From Loripinus fragilis (taxonomy: Eukaryota; Mollusca; Bivalvia; Lucinida; Lucinidae): a stretch of 64,000 nucleotides of DNA. Location: the NCBI GenBank assembly GCA_964019695.1, contig OZ026524.1, forward strand, positions 26,390,164 to 26,454,163, written 5' to 3'. Position numbers and translations under genes: made by a program. The notes beneath the pieces are model-generated. The model ran no database searches, was not told where the DNA came from, and saw only the letters and a list, made by a program, of their open reading frames with translations. This document shows positions 24,074-36,000 of this stretch, piece by piece (within the stretch, counting starts at the first letter, position 1; each line of letters begins with the position of its first letter).

Positions 24074-24130
24074 AGGGCCCGGAATTACAATGCCTCCTTA
24101 AAGTTAAGCAAGACTTAAGTTAAGTACTGA
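24074..24130 (+). repeat. Short repeat shared in inverse with 33126-33184
   Basis: GGCCCGGAATTACAATGCCT continues as CCTTAAAGTTAAGCAAGACT. The reverse complement recurs at 33126-33184. It may be an end of a further MITE family. Confidence 0.75.
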
Positions 24131-24954
24131 TATTTCAAAATGCTATATTAAATTCTAAATAAATTGCCAGGATCGATGTATTATTTGTGGTCAATGATAT
24201 CATTGTGATCTTCAGAAAAAATAAAACTATTTTGATTTTGATCAGTTTTAAACGTTAGTTTTCGCATCCTGAATCAAAACACTGAGAGTACTGGTGGGGA
24301 CGGCTGCATTGAAGCGTTCAAATAGGGAGGTTGTTAGTTAGATATCTTTTCTATAACATGCAAATGGAAACTGGAAGTCCCGTCTCTGATGTAGGGTCAA
24401 ACATATTGCCACAAAGTGAAATGGGAGAGCAATCTTTCTGACGACATTGGCATTTGTTCATTGGACAAAAACAGCCTTTTTTGGGGAGAGTATATCAAAT
24501 GTAATCCATTATTGAACAATGCTAGAAACCAGATGATAATTGCTAACTTAAGAAGTGAATAATCAAACTTTATTTTCAGACGCTTTTATTATAGAGTGTT
24601 AAAATGATCCCTCAATAAATGTTTGTGAAAGCTCTTCAGGCAGGTAAGCGGTAAACAATTTTCTCTTAACTTTGTTTGGCACAACCAAAACTAAACAGTT
24701 GTAATTTGTTTCCTAATACAGTGGCATGTTTTTTTTTTCTCCTTCAGATTTCCATTTGGTTTCTGTCGGTTAAAGATCTTATGAGGACGAGGGAAAGTGT
24801 TTCCTAGTATCTTACCTAATACAAATCCACCCACTTATTCAAAGAAATCAATGATAATCAAGAACTGATTTGATAAAGTTCTGTCCACTTTTGTATATGT
24901 TTTTCCTACTTTTACTTAATCGCCACCATAGACATTATGTGCAAGCTTGAATGA
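24131..24954. other. Unassigned stretch
   Basis: AT-rich with no frame above 60 codons. I see nothing I can name. Confidence 0.5.
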
Positions 24955-25275
24955 AGTCTCATAATGGCAGAGCCAAACCAATTGTATAATTTTGGTAGAG
25001 TGCATCATTAGGGCCAAGTTTGTGAAATTATTGTAAATTTTGGATCATTGGTTCAGGAGGAGAAATCATTCAAAGGCATTTCTTATCTGGAGCTTTTGTG
25101 GATCCATTGTTCAGTGGAGTGGAACCATTTGTGCACAATTGGTAGAAGACACCGTAGGGGACAGTTCTGTGAAATTAACTTGCTTTTGGGCCAGTTGTTC
25201 AGGAGGAAATTCTGTTAAAAGAAGTTTCTTAGCTAGAGCTCTGGCAGTCATTTTGTTCAAAAGAGTGGAACATCT
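24955..25275 (+). repeat. Degenerate tandem repeat, same family as 16735-17935
   Basis: Two units with GTGGAACCATTTGTGCACAA, TGGTAGAAGACACCGTAGGG, CAGGAGGAAATTCTGTTAAA and TTCTTAGCTAGAGCTCTGGC. The open frame from 25040 is a translation of the repeat. Confidence 0.8.
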
Positions 25276-25439
25276 GGTCACGAACCTGAAGGCCTAAAGT
25301 CACAGAAAGTAAGAAAATGAAATAGTACATGTTTTTTCAAATACAAATGGTTCTATAAAATAACTGGTATTTCCGCCCAGCAAGGAATTATTTCAATTTC
25401 AGAAACATATAGAATCAAAGGCAAAATAGTTACTTTTCT

Positions 25440-26459
25440 TTCTTCAAAAACACTGTAACTATTTCAGAGGCATGAGCAGGGCCATTGCCATGTAGAAGAC
25501 AGATATGTTTAAAACCAGTGACAGGGCGTCGTTTCTGATATGTTTTAGGCTTCTCCAGTACTATATGTCTTTGTAGTCCTTTCCAGTGATGTTTTTGCCC
25601 TTTTCCACCAGCACTTTTATTGCGACTCCTTCACCAGAGAAGAAAATTGCATACCAAACCTTCCCTGCACTTAAAGACCGTTTGACAATTATTGGGCGTC
25701 TGCTATGTTTAGTGGCTAATATTTTATTGCTAACCTTTCTGACGAGCTCAAATTAATAGACCCGATTTTCATCACCTGGGACGACATTGGCAAACTGCTT
25801 TTTGTCATAAGTTTGAAACATTAAAAGCAGCTTTTCGGCCACTAAAACCCGTTGTCTATTTTGCTCATCAGTCAACAGATGTGGCACCCATCTAGCAAAA
25901 ATATTTCGGACTTTTATATGTTTCTTCAAAATAAAGTGAACCGTTGATAGTGACATGCCTACTTTTCATGCAATCACAAACTGTAAATCTGGCATCTCCT
26001 TAAATGATTTCCTTCATTTTTGAAACGATTTCTTTACAAGCTGCGAATTTTCGCCTTCCTGATTTTGGTGCATTTTTGATGGACTCTAAGCCAGATTAAA
26101 TTTTATTTTTCCAGCGCCTAACTGTGTCATAATACACACAAGAAGGTCCGTAAGTAGTAGAAAGTTCAATCATCAGCTGCTTCAAAGAACAGACAAGTTT
26201 TGAGCGAGCTTTGATGTAGCCCCTTATTTCATCTTTCTGGTTGACTCTTCTACATGTACCAACTATTTTTATTACAGTGGTCAATGACTGCGTGTATTAA
26301 TATGGCAAATGTTGTGTCTTACATTAAGTCTAACGTGTACATTTATACACCGTTGTGTAGACCTTAAATAAACCTATATAGGTATATATTGGTTTTTATA
26401 GTGTCCCACGTGGATATTGAGATATAGGACAATAAGCAATTCATTTCGAACAGCCCTCG
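25440..26459 (-). pseudogene. Inactivated mariner transposon (Tc1/mariner superfamily)
   Basis: The minus strand begins after a TA (26460-26461) with the inverted-repeat sequence CGAGGGCTGTTCGAAATGAA. The transposase then reads as KARSKLVCSLKQLMIELSTT and YDTVRRWKNKI near 26096-26230 (DNA-binding HTH half). A stop-broken GRRKFAACKEIVSKMKEII follows, then RWVPHLLTDEQNRQRV and FANVVPGDENRVY near 25753-25900 (first catalytic Asp in GDE). The last segment is TGFKHICLLHGNGPAH near 25475-25525. The second catalytic Asp should lie in HDNAPAH, but here it reads HGNGPAH, so the residue is lost. Sequence for the third acidic residue and the other terminal repeat is absent, so the 3' end is truncated. 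At least three stops or frameshifts are present. It cannot be autonomous. Confidence 0.93.
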
Positions 26460-26589
26460 TAGGTACAGGTACATTAAAGTGTGCCCGCAAACGCTCACAT
26501 TGTTGAACTCGCAACTGTTGTTCAAACCCAAATGATTCTAAAAAGGAAATAAGATGTCCTAGATTTTGACCTCTAGCCTCAGAGAAATG

Positions 26590-27365
26590 AATATTTTTGG
26601 GGATATGAAGATATATGGATATTTTTTTCTGGAGGAGGGGGGTTCACCACGAAATTGGACTATATTTAGGTGTAATTTCTATGCATTTTAGGGTCTTTTC
26701 TTTACGTCAATGATTTTTTGGGGGTTGCTAAAATTTCAAATATTTTTGAGGTCCTTGAAATTCCTGATATTTCTTGGGGGTGAATGGTAGATGCTGAGCC
26801 AGACCCTTCGTATGAAGAAAAAAAGAGTTACACACCCCTCCCAAGCCCCCTGGGACACGCAGATACTCTTCTGTGACAAGAATACACTTTTACAAAGAGG
26901 CTCTGTCTACACTAAGAAATTGAAGCGGTTGATTGGGCAGGCTGGCTGACTGACTGATTGATTGACTGACTGAGAAAGCAAGCAGACAGACAGCTATATT
27001 TTGCTGCATACTGCTCTAAAACACTGGTCAGCTTTTTGGCGGGAGGGGGGGGGGTGTTGCACACTGATATTATCATATATAAGTAGGTTCTGTCCATTTT
27101 TGGAGATTCAAAATTTTGAATTACATTTTTTGTAAGGGGGGGGGGGCAGAAGATTAGAAAAATAAATATGTTTGGAGATATGATGAAATTATGATTTATC
27201 ATTTGTACGTTTTTGGGGGTCATTTCTATCAATTTGGGGCTTTTTAAGGTCAATGTTCAGATTTGGAAAATGTTTTTGGGGTCGCTAAAGTTCGAGTATG
27301 TTTTGAGTATGCCTGATATTCCTTATATTTGGGGGTAAAGAGTAGATGCTGGGTCCAATGCCAAG
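26590..27365. repeat. Diverged direct duplication, G-rich
   Basis: 26590-26800 and 27120-27360 share GGAGGGGGG-like runs, TTTTTGGGGG-GCTAAA, TGATATTTCTTGGGGG or similar, and GTAGATGCTGRG. The proline-rich frame at 26912-27253 on the minus strand is low complexity. Confidence 0.6.
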
Positions 27366-27850
27366 CCTAGGTATTTAGAAAACTTGAAAGTATCCAAAAT
27401 ATGGTCAGGCACACCTACCACCTGAGATACTAGATAATCTAGCAAAACAGGCATACAAAACAGTCAAAAGAGCAAAGAACGAAACAGACAGAAAAAGCGA
27501 GACAGACAGCCATTGGAAAGTGGACAGACAGAGAAATGGCTAGAGTATGCTGCTCACAGCCTTCAGAACATTGGACAGGCGCTCCAACCACCTGAGCTAC
27601 TAGACACATGTAAGCAGGCTAAACGAGCATATAAGTAAAAGAAGGAAGAACCAATGCAGACCGACAGACGGACGGACGGATTAACGGACAGACAGACAAA
27701 CAGCTAGATTTTGCTGCTCACAACCTTCAGCACTTTGGTCAGGCGATCCTACTACCGTAGAAACTAGATAATTGTGCTAAATCAGCATACAGAAAAATAA
27801 AAAAAAGCGAAAACCCAATGGCTACATTCTGATGTAACAGGGTTTTGATC
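26930..27850. repeat. Loose tandem repeat rich in GACAGACAG
   Basis: Units of about 170 bp share ATTTTGCTGCTCACARCCTTC, CACCTGAGCTACTAGA and ACAGACAGAC runs. CACCTGAGCTAC reads as a tRNA A-box complement, so the unit may be of SINE origin, but no B box is convincing. Confidence 0.55.
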
Positions 27851-28462
27851 CAGTCGTTTCAGCACACCAGCTACCTATCTTTTATCATAGATGATTCTAA
27901 CGTTTTGATTTTTAGGATTTCCGTGGACAAGAAAGCATATTGCAGAGCCCCACGGCCATGAACAACGCCAACAATGGTCACATATGCGGTAAGATTAGGA
28001 GCATGCTCTCAACCCGTGGTTCAGATTTGCATCAAACTCGCAATAGAACCAGTATCAGCTGTCCCTGCTGGTAGAAACTACAGGCTTTCAAAATGTAAGT
28101 GCCTTTGAGCCCATTATTAGTTCTTGCCACTTTAATTAATATGTGGAAAACGAATCTAAAAAGCCCTGCCTCGCGGCCAGATAACAAAACCCCGCGGACG
28201 CTATAGTATTTTTCCACGCACCTCCATGGTTTAGACTTGCAACCGTTGAAGGGGTAGGGGCAGAAATCCCGTCCTCATAAACAATCGACGCTTATTTAAG
28301 CCAACTCATTAACATACAGGTAAAAACAAGTAAATGTCGTTTCACCAAAAACGCAAAAATATAGAAACCATTTCTGTAAAAATGTGTAATTGTCAATCAA
28401 TCCAAAAGTGTCCCGATTTCAAGGACTCATTCATGATCTATTTGCATTTTTTTCTCGCATAT
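27851..28462. other. Unassigned stretch
   Basis: No motif-bearing frame. The 61-residue minus frame at 28032-28217 has no recognisable domain. Confidence 0.45.
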
Positions 28463-28699
28463 TTAACCCTTTAAGCGCCAATTGCAACAAAAGTCGTTTG
28501 CTTATCTCGTCTGCCGAAATGTTTAAGAAGCATCTATGGCAGAAAGTGTGGACCCAGACCAGACTGCTACTATAGGAGCAGTCTGTTCTGGGTCAACGCT
28601 GTTTGCTTCTATACTTGATTCGTCAGTAATGTTAGGCAATTATATGAAGCAGACTTCAGCGTTTTCAGATGCATTTTTTCTTGGCGCTTTAAGGGTTAA
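28463..28699 (+). mobile_element. Intact TTAA-flanked palindromic MITE (family 2)
   Basis: TTAA at 28463-28466 and 28696-28699 flanks a perfect 15-bp terminal inverted repeat, CCCTTTAAGCGCCAA and its complement. TTAA duplication and CCC ends are the hallmarks of piggyBac-type elements. The centre is an imperfect palindrome: TGTGGACCCAGACCAGACTG on one arm, CAGTCTGTTCTGGGTCAACG on the other. It has no transposase. Related copies or cores lie at 38188, 42430, 51998, 59508, 60306 and 60508. The overlapping frames are not genes. Confidence 0.93.
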
Positions 28700-28899
28700 G
28701 TACTGTTATGCCTTAGCCATGATGTGATGTTAGAGTGACTATTCAAGAATATGTATATGCCTTTAATCGCGCCTGACAAGTGTTCGTAAATAAGTTTTAA
28801 CTATTTCAAATGAGAGCCCCTACCTTCAATTTCAGTTTATTTATTCTCCGCGAAAAGACTAGTCGAACAATATCCGCGGCCAAGAATTCGGTATGATAC

Positions 28900-29005
28900 C
28901 AGTGGTGAAGCCCGCAAAATAATAATCTTTGCTAACAGGTTGGACCCAGATCAGACCAAACAAAACGTCGAGCCTGATCTGGATCCCAAATGTTTGACAC
29001 TGTAG
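28900..29005. repeat. Palindromic core related to family 2
   Basis: ACAGGTTGGACCCAGATCAG and CCTGATCTGGATCCCAAATG form two arms around an AAACAAAACGTC centre. Ends of the full element are not clear. Confidence 0.65.
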
Positions 29006-30202
29006 CGATAGAACCGCAGGAGCGCATCCAGGATTCCATGTTTGGGGGGGGGGGGGGCAATATTTAAAACATGAAATATTTTCATGCGAGCGCAGAAGAC
29101 GCGAAACCATGCTAGGGCGTGGGGGGGTCGTTATGAACTTGGCATCCTTTCACACACCGAAAATAATTCCTACCTATACTCAGGGTCGTAGCAACGAGTT
29201 TGAGAGTTAATGTGAGTGTTTTGATTCACAGATTGCATGAATGCGAGTTCTGTAGGTGCCAAGCGCGGGTAAGGGGGTCTGGGGCATGCTTCCCCAGGAT
29301 TTATTGAAAAATCCGCGCACTTTGGTGCCTTCTGGCACATTTTCATGCAGTTTAATTCTTTATCAGAAAGCTTCATTTTTTCAACAGGCAAAGTCATAAA
29401 ATTTTGAAATGAATGGGTAAAATGAACTTCGATGTCATTTCTTCAACTTTCAAATGGTTTTCTAAACGAACTTGTAAACTATATCATGCGCGATTGGATA
29501 AAAAACTGTTTTGTGAAAATGCGAAGAACATAATTATTTGCAGACAAAAGTTTCATAGTGTGTACGTCCGAGAAACATGTTTCAAGAGATTTTTGGAGTT
29601 TCATGAAACAGTTTCATCGAATAGGACATTGCTATATTTTCTGAAACTTGTCTCATATTTTTCCAGACAATTAGCCAATCACAGCTCGGCTATTTCTGAA
29701 GGTCAGTTTACCTGTAATTTCTACAAATGTGCATACACAATTAAGAAAGGGGTCTTTTAGCTAGCTACAATATGGTGAGCCCTATATACATTTCTTCGTT
29801 GAATCCAAACTTCGTATTATTCGCGGTCCATTTAAATGTTGCGTTGCAAGTGCAATGGTCATCAGACACAATGGGCCAGCAATTTCGTCCTCCTCAGCAT
29901 GCTCAGTAAGCACCATGTTGAAAAAGTATGCACAATTTTAGCGGGAAAGAACAACAGGAAATGTGAAGTTGCATCGTCTGTACAGTAGTGTATGGTACAC
30001 ACAAAAGTTGCATACATAAGTTGCAGACAAAAGTTTCATCGTGTGTACCAGGCTTCAGACTGCTCTGATCCGGTGCCACAATGCTTGACCGTATGATAAA
30101 ATTGGCAATTGTTGTGAGCATTAACACATAGTGCTCAGATGACTCCAGTAGACGTCATTCAGAAAAAAGGAACCGAAAGATATGGTAGGCTACAATAAAA
30201 TG
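29006..30202. other. Unassigned stretch
   Basis: It holds a G-run (29044-29057), GGGGGTCTGGGGCATGCTTC near 29274 that resembles 14784, and a 115-codon frame at 29413-29760 with no known motif. GCAGACAAAAGTTTCATMGT occurs twice (near 29540 and 30022). Confidence 0.45.
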
Positions 30203-30214
30203 ACAGGATTTTAG

Positions 30215-30543
30215 ATACCGGGCCGCGTAGCGCAGTCGGTAACGTGTCTGGCTACAGATGCGTGTCTGACTGCAGATCCAGGGGTCGCGAGTTCGATCCC
30301 GGCCCGGTCCCATACTTTCGTGGAGATTGATCATGAATAATTTCTACGGTCATTCTCCTCCCTTCCGCTGATTCATTCAAGAAGGGTTGTTGTCAGTTAC
30401 AAGCGAAAGTATGTGCACAAATTACTGGTTAACCGCTTGTTCAAGCCTGCCCAGGAAAAAGTGTGGTTAGGTGAACTGACCGTCCCGCAATGACCATAGC
30501 TGTTGACTTGGGACGTAAAGCAACAAAACCAACCAACCAACCA
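30215..30543 (+). mobile_element. tRNA-derived SINE (family 2), full length
   Basis: The head has an A box (TAGCGCAGTCGG) and a B box (GAGTTCGATCCC). An internally duplicated GTGTCTGGCTACAGAT or GTGTCTGACTGCAGAT sits where the anticodon arm would be. The body includes GGGTTGTTGTCAGTTACAAG. The tail is GCTGTTGACTTGGGACGTAA followed by (CCAA)n. A perfect 12-bp target duplication ACAGGATTTTAG lies at 30203-30214 and 30544-30555. Relatives are at 57868-58147 and, inverted, 60604-60926. Confidence 0.96.
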
Positions 30544-30555
30544 ACAGGATTTTAG

Positions 30556-33125
30556 CAGGGCGCCGCCGATCTGGCACCTTTGAATTTAGATCTCTATATG
30601 TACGTTTGCGAGCGGAGCGAGCAAGAAAAAATCAGACTATTTAAAATTGAAAAAAAAATCAACAACAAAAAACAGTAGCCGCTGCTAAAAACCATATTAA
30701 CAAGAAAAACTATAGCATGAAATATCATGTTATACTGGGGCGGTTTAAGTGGCTCATTAATGGTTTTACATAGTTTGTGATAGAGCAGTTGATATCTTTT
30801 TAATGGACTGATACATGAGGATGGTGCAATATGTAATTCAAGTGCAGCAACTAGGGCTGAGGGTTGGTGCTCAAAAGAACCGTCTCAATGGCATTGAGGT
30901 GATCCTTTTTGAATCCCTACTATGTATTTCTGGATTTAGAAGAAAGGTTATTATTATTATTATTAAACAACCCCGAAAGTATCTGGTGGTCTGGATGTTA
31001 TTATGGCGATGTGCAGACTGATCTAAAGTCATGAGTTGCACCTCTTGAGTAGGTAGATCTGTTCTCTAAACACGGTGCCTATTTCCTGTCATGTGTACAG
31101 CTGAAAGAGATGTCGTAGTACGTTAACAGTTTGTCCAGCTTTCTTTTCATTATGCGTAGGAGCTTTGGCTACTGTTCTACGATCTCTATACAACAGTACG
31201 CAATCTACATTCTCAGAAAACATATAAAAGTGGGCCACCATCGGCCCGTCACCAAAACTCCATTATGGCATTTGGTTGGCGGGTCGACAGTGGACAACCG
31301 GGCATAGTTTTGGTAGCGCTCAATGGCATTTTCAAATGCACTTAAGTGTTCAAATGTACGGTCCAATGTGACAAATATGAACCATTCTGAGAATATATAC
31401 TGAAACTTTTGTGAACCTGAGTCAAATTGTAGAATGAAAGAGTAATGATCAGTAATTACTTTTGGTTTGATTAATCTATTATAAAGACCGATAGTCAAAA
31501 GACCTTCTTGATCTGTTTGCGGCAGGTAGCAGGTTATAGGGATCAAAGACAATAGGATAATTTCAATTTATTGTTTTTCGTCGTATGAAACATAATGCTC
31601 TATGCTTATGTTTTTCGCACACACGACACCCTATAAACTGACATTGAGATAAAAAAAATATTTGGGCCGCGGAACGTGAAAGCCAGTCTTGGGGGTGCGA
31701 AAAACAAATGCGCAGACTAGCCTGCGCATTAGCGTAGACTGATCAGCACCTTTTGCATTTGCTTTTGGGGAAGTATCATTTCTAGAATTGCTACAAGTGA
31801 AATTTCAATTTTCTAGCTAGCCTCTGTACATGAGGAGACTGCTTTTAGACTCGCTTTTTCAGAAGCCCCAAAAACAGGTTTTTGTCGCGTTGAGGCCCAT
31901 TTTGTGTCGAAAATTGCACAACATGTAACACAAACGCAGTAGCCTACCTAATCAATGCAATTATATATTTTCTGGCATCAATGGAACATTGCAAACTGTT
32001 TGTAAACGTCCCTTGATGTCAATATAGCAATCCGGATAATGATTATGCTACTGTACTCCTAGCTTACTGATACACACTTCCTTTAGTAAAAGCCAATACT
32101 TATTAATCATGGTGGAACAGTGGTAACCTACATCCGTCATCGATAGGAAACAATGAACGAGAACAGTTTATCTGTCTGTTATATTACTGGGTCTGAGCTG
32201 TTATTCATTCTTTTACACTTAATCATCGTTTCCTTTGTTGAATTAAAGGGAAAACTTAGATTTGTTCTTACATTTTCAACTTTCTAAGCGTTGTCGAAAA
32301 CATAAAATTGATCAATGCCTGACCGATTGTATATATATAAATAGAACGTACTAAATCGCGTTGCGATTGGCTGTGTATAAGTTATTTACATATACGTGTA
32401 GTGTGTATATCACATGACCGTTTTGGCGGATAGGCATAAAGTAAAACTTCGAATGAAATCATACAAGTAAGATTATTTAATCCCCAATATTTAAGCGACT
32501 TTTTGGGGTCAGCTGAGATAATTCTTGATTTATATGAATGTTATATTATTTACATACATAGCCGCGTAAAATACACGCCGACTTGTTTGTTTGTTGTCAA
32601 TGAAAGCAGACTACAATGGCAAGTCCACTATGTCTTTTACGAAGTGCCTATCATTATTATATTACTGCGCAAGGTATTATTTTTTAAATATATTTGTATC
32701 TGAATTAGCGATTGGCAATAAATCATTGCTTCGATACCCAAACTGAAGTTTCTAAACTGCAAAGCATAACAAACAATAAAAAAACAACGAAAAAAAGAAC
32801 TACTTTTTACGCGTAATATTTTCCAGAAAGTTGTTCGGTTTGCATTAAGCCTTTATCCTGTGGAATCCGGTTATACCCCGTTCTGGAAAACATTGTAGAT
32901 CCGGATCAGTTGGCTTCTCAGGAACAAACTAGTCAGGATGTTAACGACTCTTTATCATGCATCTAATTAAATTGTTAATGTTGAAACCATGCAACTTATA
33001 TGTCTGAAAATTTGCAAGGAGTGTAGCATATATTTAATGTATGGCCTGGCAAGGGTGAAAAATCGACGTGACTGAAAAACTGTAAGTGTTAAAATTGAGT
33101 CCGGATGCCAGCATCCGTCCCCAAA
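30556..33125. other. Mostly unassigned; contains two repeat fragments
   Basis: 30862-30910 holds a broken family-1 palindrome (AAAAGAACCGTCTCAATGGC). 31240-31285 holds a CGGCCCGTCACC...GGTTGGCGGGTCG hairpin related to 50150. A 115-codon minus frame (31205-31552) overlaps that hairpin and shows no motif, so I do not call it a gene. The remaining sequence is AT-rich and unrecognised. Confidence 0.5.
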
Positions 33126-33184
33126 AATCAATACTTAGCTTAAGTCTTCCTTAACTCTTAAGGAGGCATTGTAATTCCGGGCCA
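33126..33184 (-). repeat. Inverse copy of the 24074-24130 repeat
   Basis: It ends TTAAGGAGGCATTGTAATTC CGGGCC, the complement of 24074-24100. About 55 bp are shared. Confidence 0.75.
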
Positions 33185-33600
33185 TGGTGGTTACCGTCAC
33201 TAGGGATGAATAGTGATACTAGGTTGACATATCTTATGAAACCTTGAATAGATTATTATTTGATAACTGTTGAGCGCAAACGTCATGGTATTTACTTGAT
33301 ATATCTAACCTAATGACTTTTGGTAACCGCAAAAGGTCATGATTGACCTTTTAGGCCAGGTAGCTCTTATTGAATTGCAAACACATTTTCTTTTCAGAAA
33401 TCAGGGCCAACTGAAGTAAATTTCATAAAGAGCGTGTTTTGGATGAGACAACTTTAATATGACAATAAAATTAGTGTCCATGTCACATGACCAAAATGTC
33501 TTCAATGTCATATTTATAAAATATCTTATAAATGAGCCAATCACCTTTCTCTTGGTATGTCTCATTAGGGATATATACATGCAGTTACGAGCATTTTTTC

Positions 33601-33768
33601 CAGAGTAAAAGTGTTAATACTTCCTTACCCGTCAGCTTTAGCATATGTTTTGGGTGCTCAAAAAACCGTCTCATTGAGACTGTTCTTTTGAGTACCCACA
33701 ACATACATTTTGGTTGAGAAATAAGAGAATTGTTTTTTTTTAGGTACGCACTCTTAACTTAAGGCCTG
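33601..33768 (-). mobile_element. Palindromic MITE, family 1, copy at 33.7 kb
   Basis: TTTTGGGTGCTCAAAAAACC and GTTCTTTTGAGTACCCACAA form the two arms, followed by GTTGAGAAATAAG and TACGCACTCTTAACTTAAGG. No coding capacity. Confidence 0.87.
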
Positions 33769-34370
33769 TAGTATGTTCTAATGATGATCCTAGGTTGATC
33801 TTTACATTGTAAAACCTTGAAAAATGAAGGTCATCTACATTATTGTGACTCAGTGTCAGGTGAACGCTTTAGGGCCAAAAACACTGGCACCCAACGTATA
33901 GATCGGAGATACGGTGAGTTTAATTTGCAGTTAATGGAAAATGACTGATTATTTCTATCCTAGAGGCGGTTTTTAATAGGAGGTTTTAGGAATTCCCAAA
34001 GTGACGTCATTTTCGCGCATGCGCATATCCGCGGCCGTCAACGGTTCGTCCAGCTCTATGGAATCTGCGTTAATGTGGGTTTATATTTTGAGAAAATTGG
34101 CTTTTATAGCCAATGTCATATCAAAACTTGTGTGTATTCTTTGATATACATTCAAAATACATCTTACCAATAAATAATGGTTCCGAATAACAAACGTTTA
34201 TCCATTTAAAAGGCAAAATATGAGGCTGCGGGAAGTCCAGAAGTGTCGAGCAGAACGCTAATATTTTCTTCCAATATAACCCATAAAAACTTTAAACATG
34301 TAAAATTTTGTTTTGTTTATGCACTTTTATGATGAACAGAATCCACCTGCGATCACCTGCTTGTTTGCCT

Positions 34371-34395
34371 GCTCTCTCTCTCTCTCTCTCTCTCT
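34371..34395. repeat. (CT)n microsatellite
   Basis: About twelve CT dinucleotides in a row. Confidence 0.95.
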
Positions 34396-34856
34396 TACGC
34401 ATCCGTGAAATCATCTCAAAAGCAGTGATTATTGACAGTCCAAAATGTAGCTGAATTATGCTAATTAAAAACAGTTAACTTACGATTAATTTGTCCCAAA
34501 GAAATAACTAAAATTCCATGTTAAATATTTGATTTTCACGGTTGACACCGTTCTAACAGATCCGTTTTATCACCCTCTGTTGAATAAATGAACGACACGC
34601 CCGCGGACTGGCGGAATCAGAGTGTTTTCACAAGTGATTGTCATTGGTGTAATAAAAGAGGGGGTCATAAAAGATCTTTAAAGGATGCCGACATGCTGGA
34701 CCCAAAATTACTGGGTCCGAGATTATAACACATTTTAACAAGTCTGACATAATGCAACGACACTGAATTCGTTCTCTATCAGTTACATTTTAATTCGTTG
34801 CCATGTTTTTGTATAAACACTAGCTAATATATTGTCTGTCTGTCTGTCTGTCTGTC

Positions 34857-34920
34857 TGACAGGCCAGTTTCATTTTAATTCATTGCCTGTTTTTTTGGAA
34901 AAGCACTAGCTTATATATAA

Positions 34921-34952
<32 letters not shown>

Positions 34953-35190
34953 AAGACATGTGTATTTATGTTTCTATCCGTCTGTCTGTCTTAACATGCA
35001 CACGGAAAGGAACATACATGTGCATGTTCAGACAGACAGACGGATACATGTGCACGTTCAGACAGACAGACGAATAGAAACAAAAATACACATGTCCTGA
35101 CAGACAGACAGACAGACAGACAGACATTATATATTAGCAAGTGCTTTTCCAAAAAACAGGCAATTAATTAAAATGAAACTGGCCTGTCTG
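34857..35190. repeat. TCTG/CAGA fold-back, arms ~150 bp
   Basis: Starting GACAGGCCAGTTTCATTTTA, the left arm runs through ATTGCCTGTTTTTTTGGAAA and AGCACTAGC, then (TCTG)n, ACATGTGTATTT and TTTCTATCCGTCTGTCTGTC. The right arm returns in exact reverse order to AAATGAAACTGGCCTGTC. The loop contains ACATACATGTGCATGTTCAG. A partial extra copy of the left arm lies at 34782-34858. Confidence 0.93.
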
Positions 35191-35399
35191 TAAATGCGCA
35201 TATATGTAGGTTTATCAGTCTGTACGCATATACACACTTATGTTTCTATCAGTTTTTCTGTCTCTCTGTACATGCGCATGTATGTACAAAAGCTTCAGTT
35301 AATACATGTTTTGTCGTATAACTGTCCACTTCTTCTTCTGAATATCCATCTTCATCTTACTTATGCTCCCGCTAATCTGCGCAGGCCCACCTAAGGCAA

Positions 35400-35990
35400 T
35401 GCAACAAGTTGACATTGTGCAGTCTCGAATGAGCATTCACTGTTCAAGAGGAAATGTAATTATATTTTAGCGCCATCGTGTGCGCATTCGCTACTCGAGA
35501 AGAAAGTCAACATTATATTTTTCTTTTTTCAGCCCCTAGTTTATATCCACAATCAAATGTACAAGTGTCGACTGCTGATAACCTTTGAAAACAGTTCAGG
35601 CCCGACAAAAAGTTCTCGCGAGAATGCCTGCATGTGCAGACTCGTATCAGCCTTCGCTGCTCGAGAAAAATGTTCTGTTTCTTTTTCAGCGCCCATTTGT
35701 GTCCTTAATCATCTGCTACTAGTGTCGTCCGCTGATAACCTTTTCAAACAGCTTGGACCCAGGTCAGACCCGGCGAAACTTTCTTGTGAAAATGGCGCGC
35801 ATGTAAAGTCCCGCATGAGCCTTCGCTGCTGGAGAGGAAAGTGTTTTTTTTGTTTGTTTTTTTTAAGTGCACATTTCTGTTCTTCAACTTCCTCGGTTAT
35901 TTTATAGCACTGAGTTTTCTTGCAGGAATACGCTTAGGCTAAGTGCAGTCTCATATCAGCATTCTCTGCTTGAGAGGAAAGTGTTGTTGT
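35400..35990 (+). repeat. ~190-bp tandem repeat, three diverged units
   Basis: Units share CATCAGCCTTCGCTGCTCGAGA-type words (for example GCCTTCGCTGCTCGAGA), GAAAGT, TTTTTTCAGCGCC, GTGTCGWCYGCTGATAACCT and AAACAG-TTGG-CCC. A last piece sits at 36575-36615. The 116-codon frame at 35557-35907 is this repeat. Confidence 0.7.
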
Positions 35991-36000
35991 TTTTGGGTGC

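Noticed and set aside
29413..29760. 115-codon plus-strand frame
   Set aside because: No recognised motif, basic and Cys-rich without pattern, and no neighbouring coding context. Frames of this size are expected by chance in 64 kb.
30215..30310. Possible functional tRNA gene
   Set aside because: The anticodon region is duplicated, and the unit continues as a SINE body with target duplications.
31205..31552. 115-codon minus-strand frame
   Set aside because: Its C-terminal part is the translation of a hairpin repeat (31240-31285) found elsewhere, and the rest shows no motif.
34828..35130. TCTG runs as a simple microsatellite
   Set aside because: Unique outer sequence mirrors as well, so it is a fold-back and not only a simple repeat.
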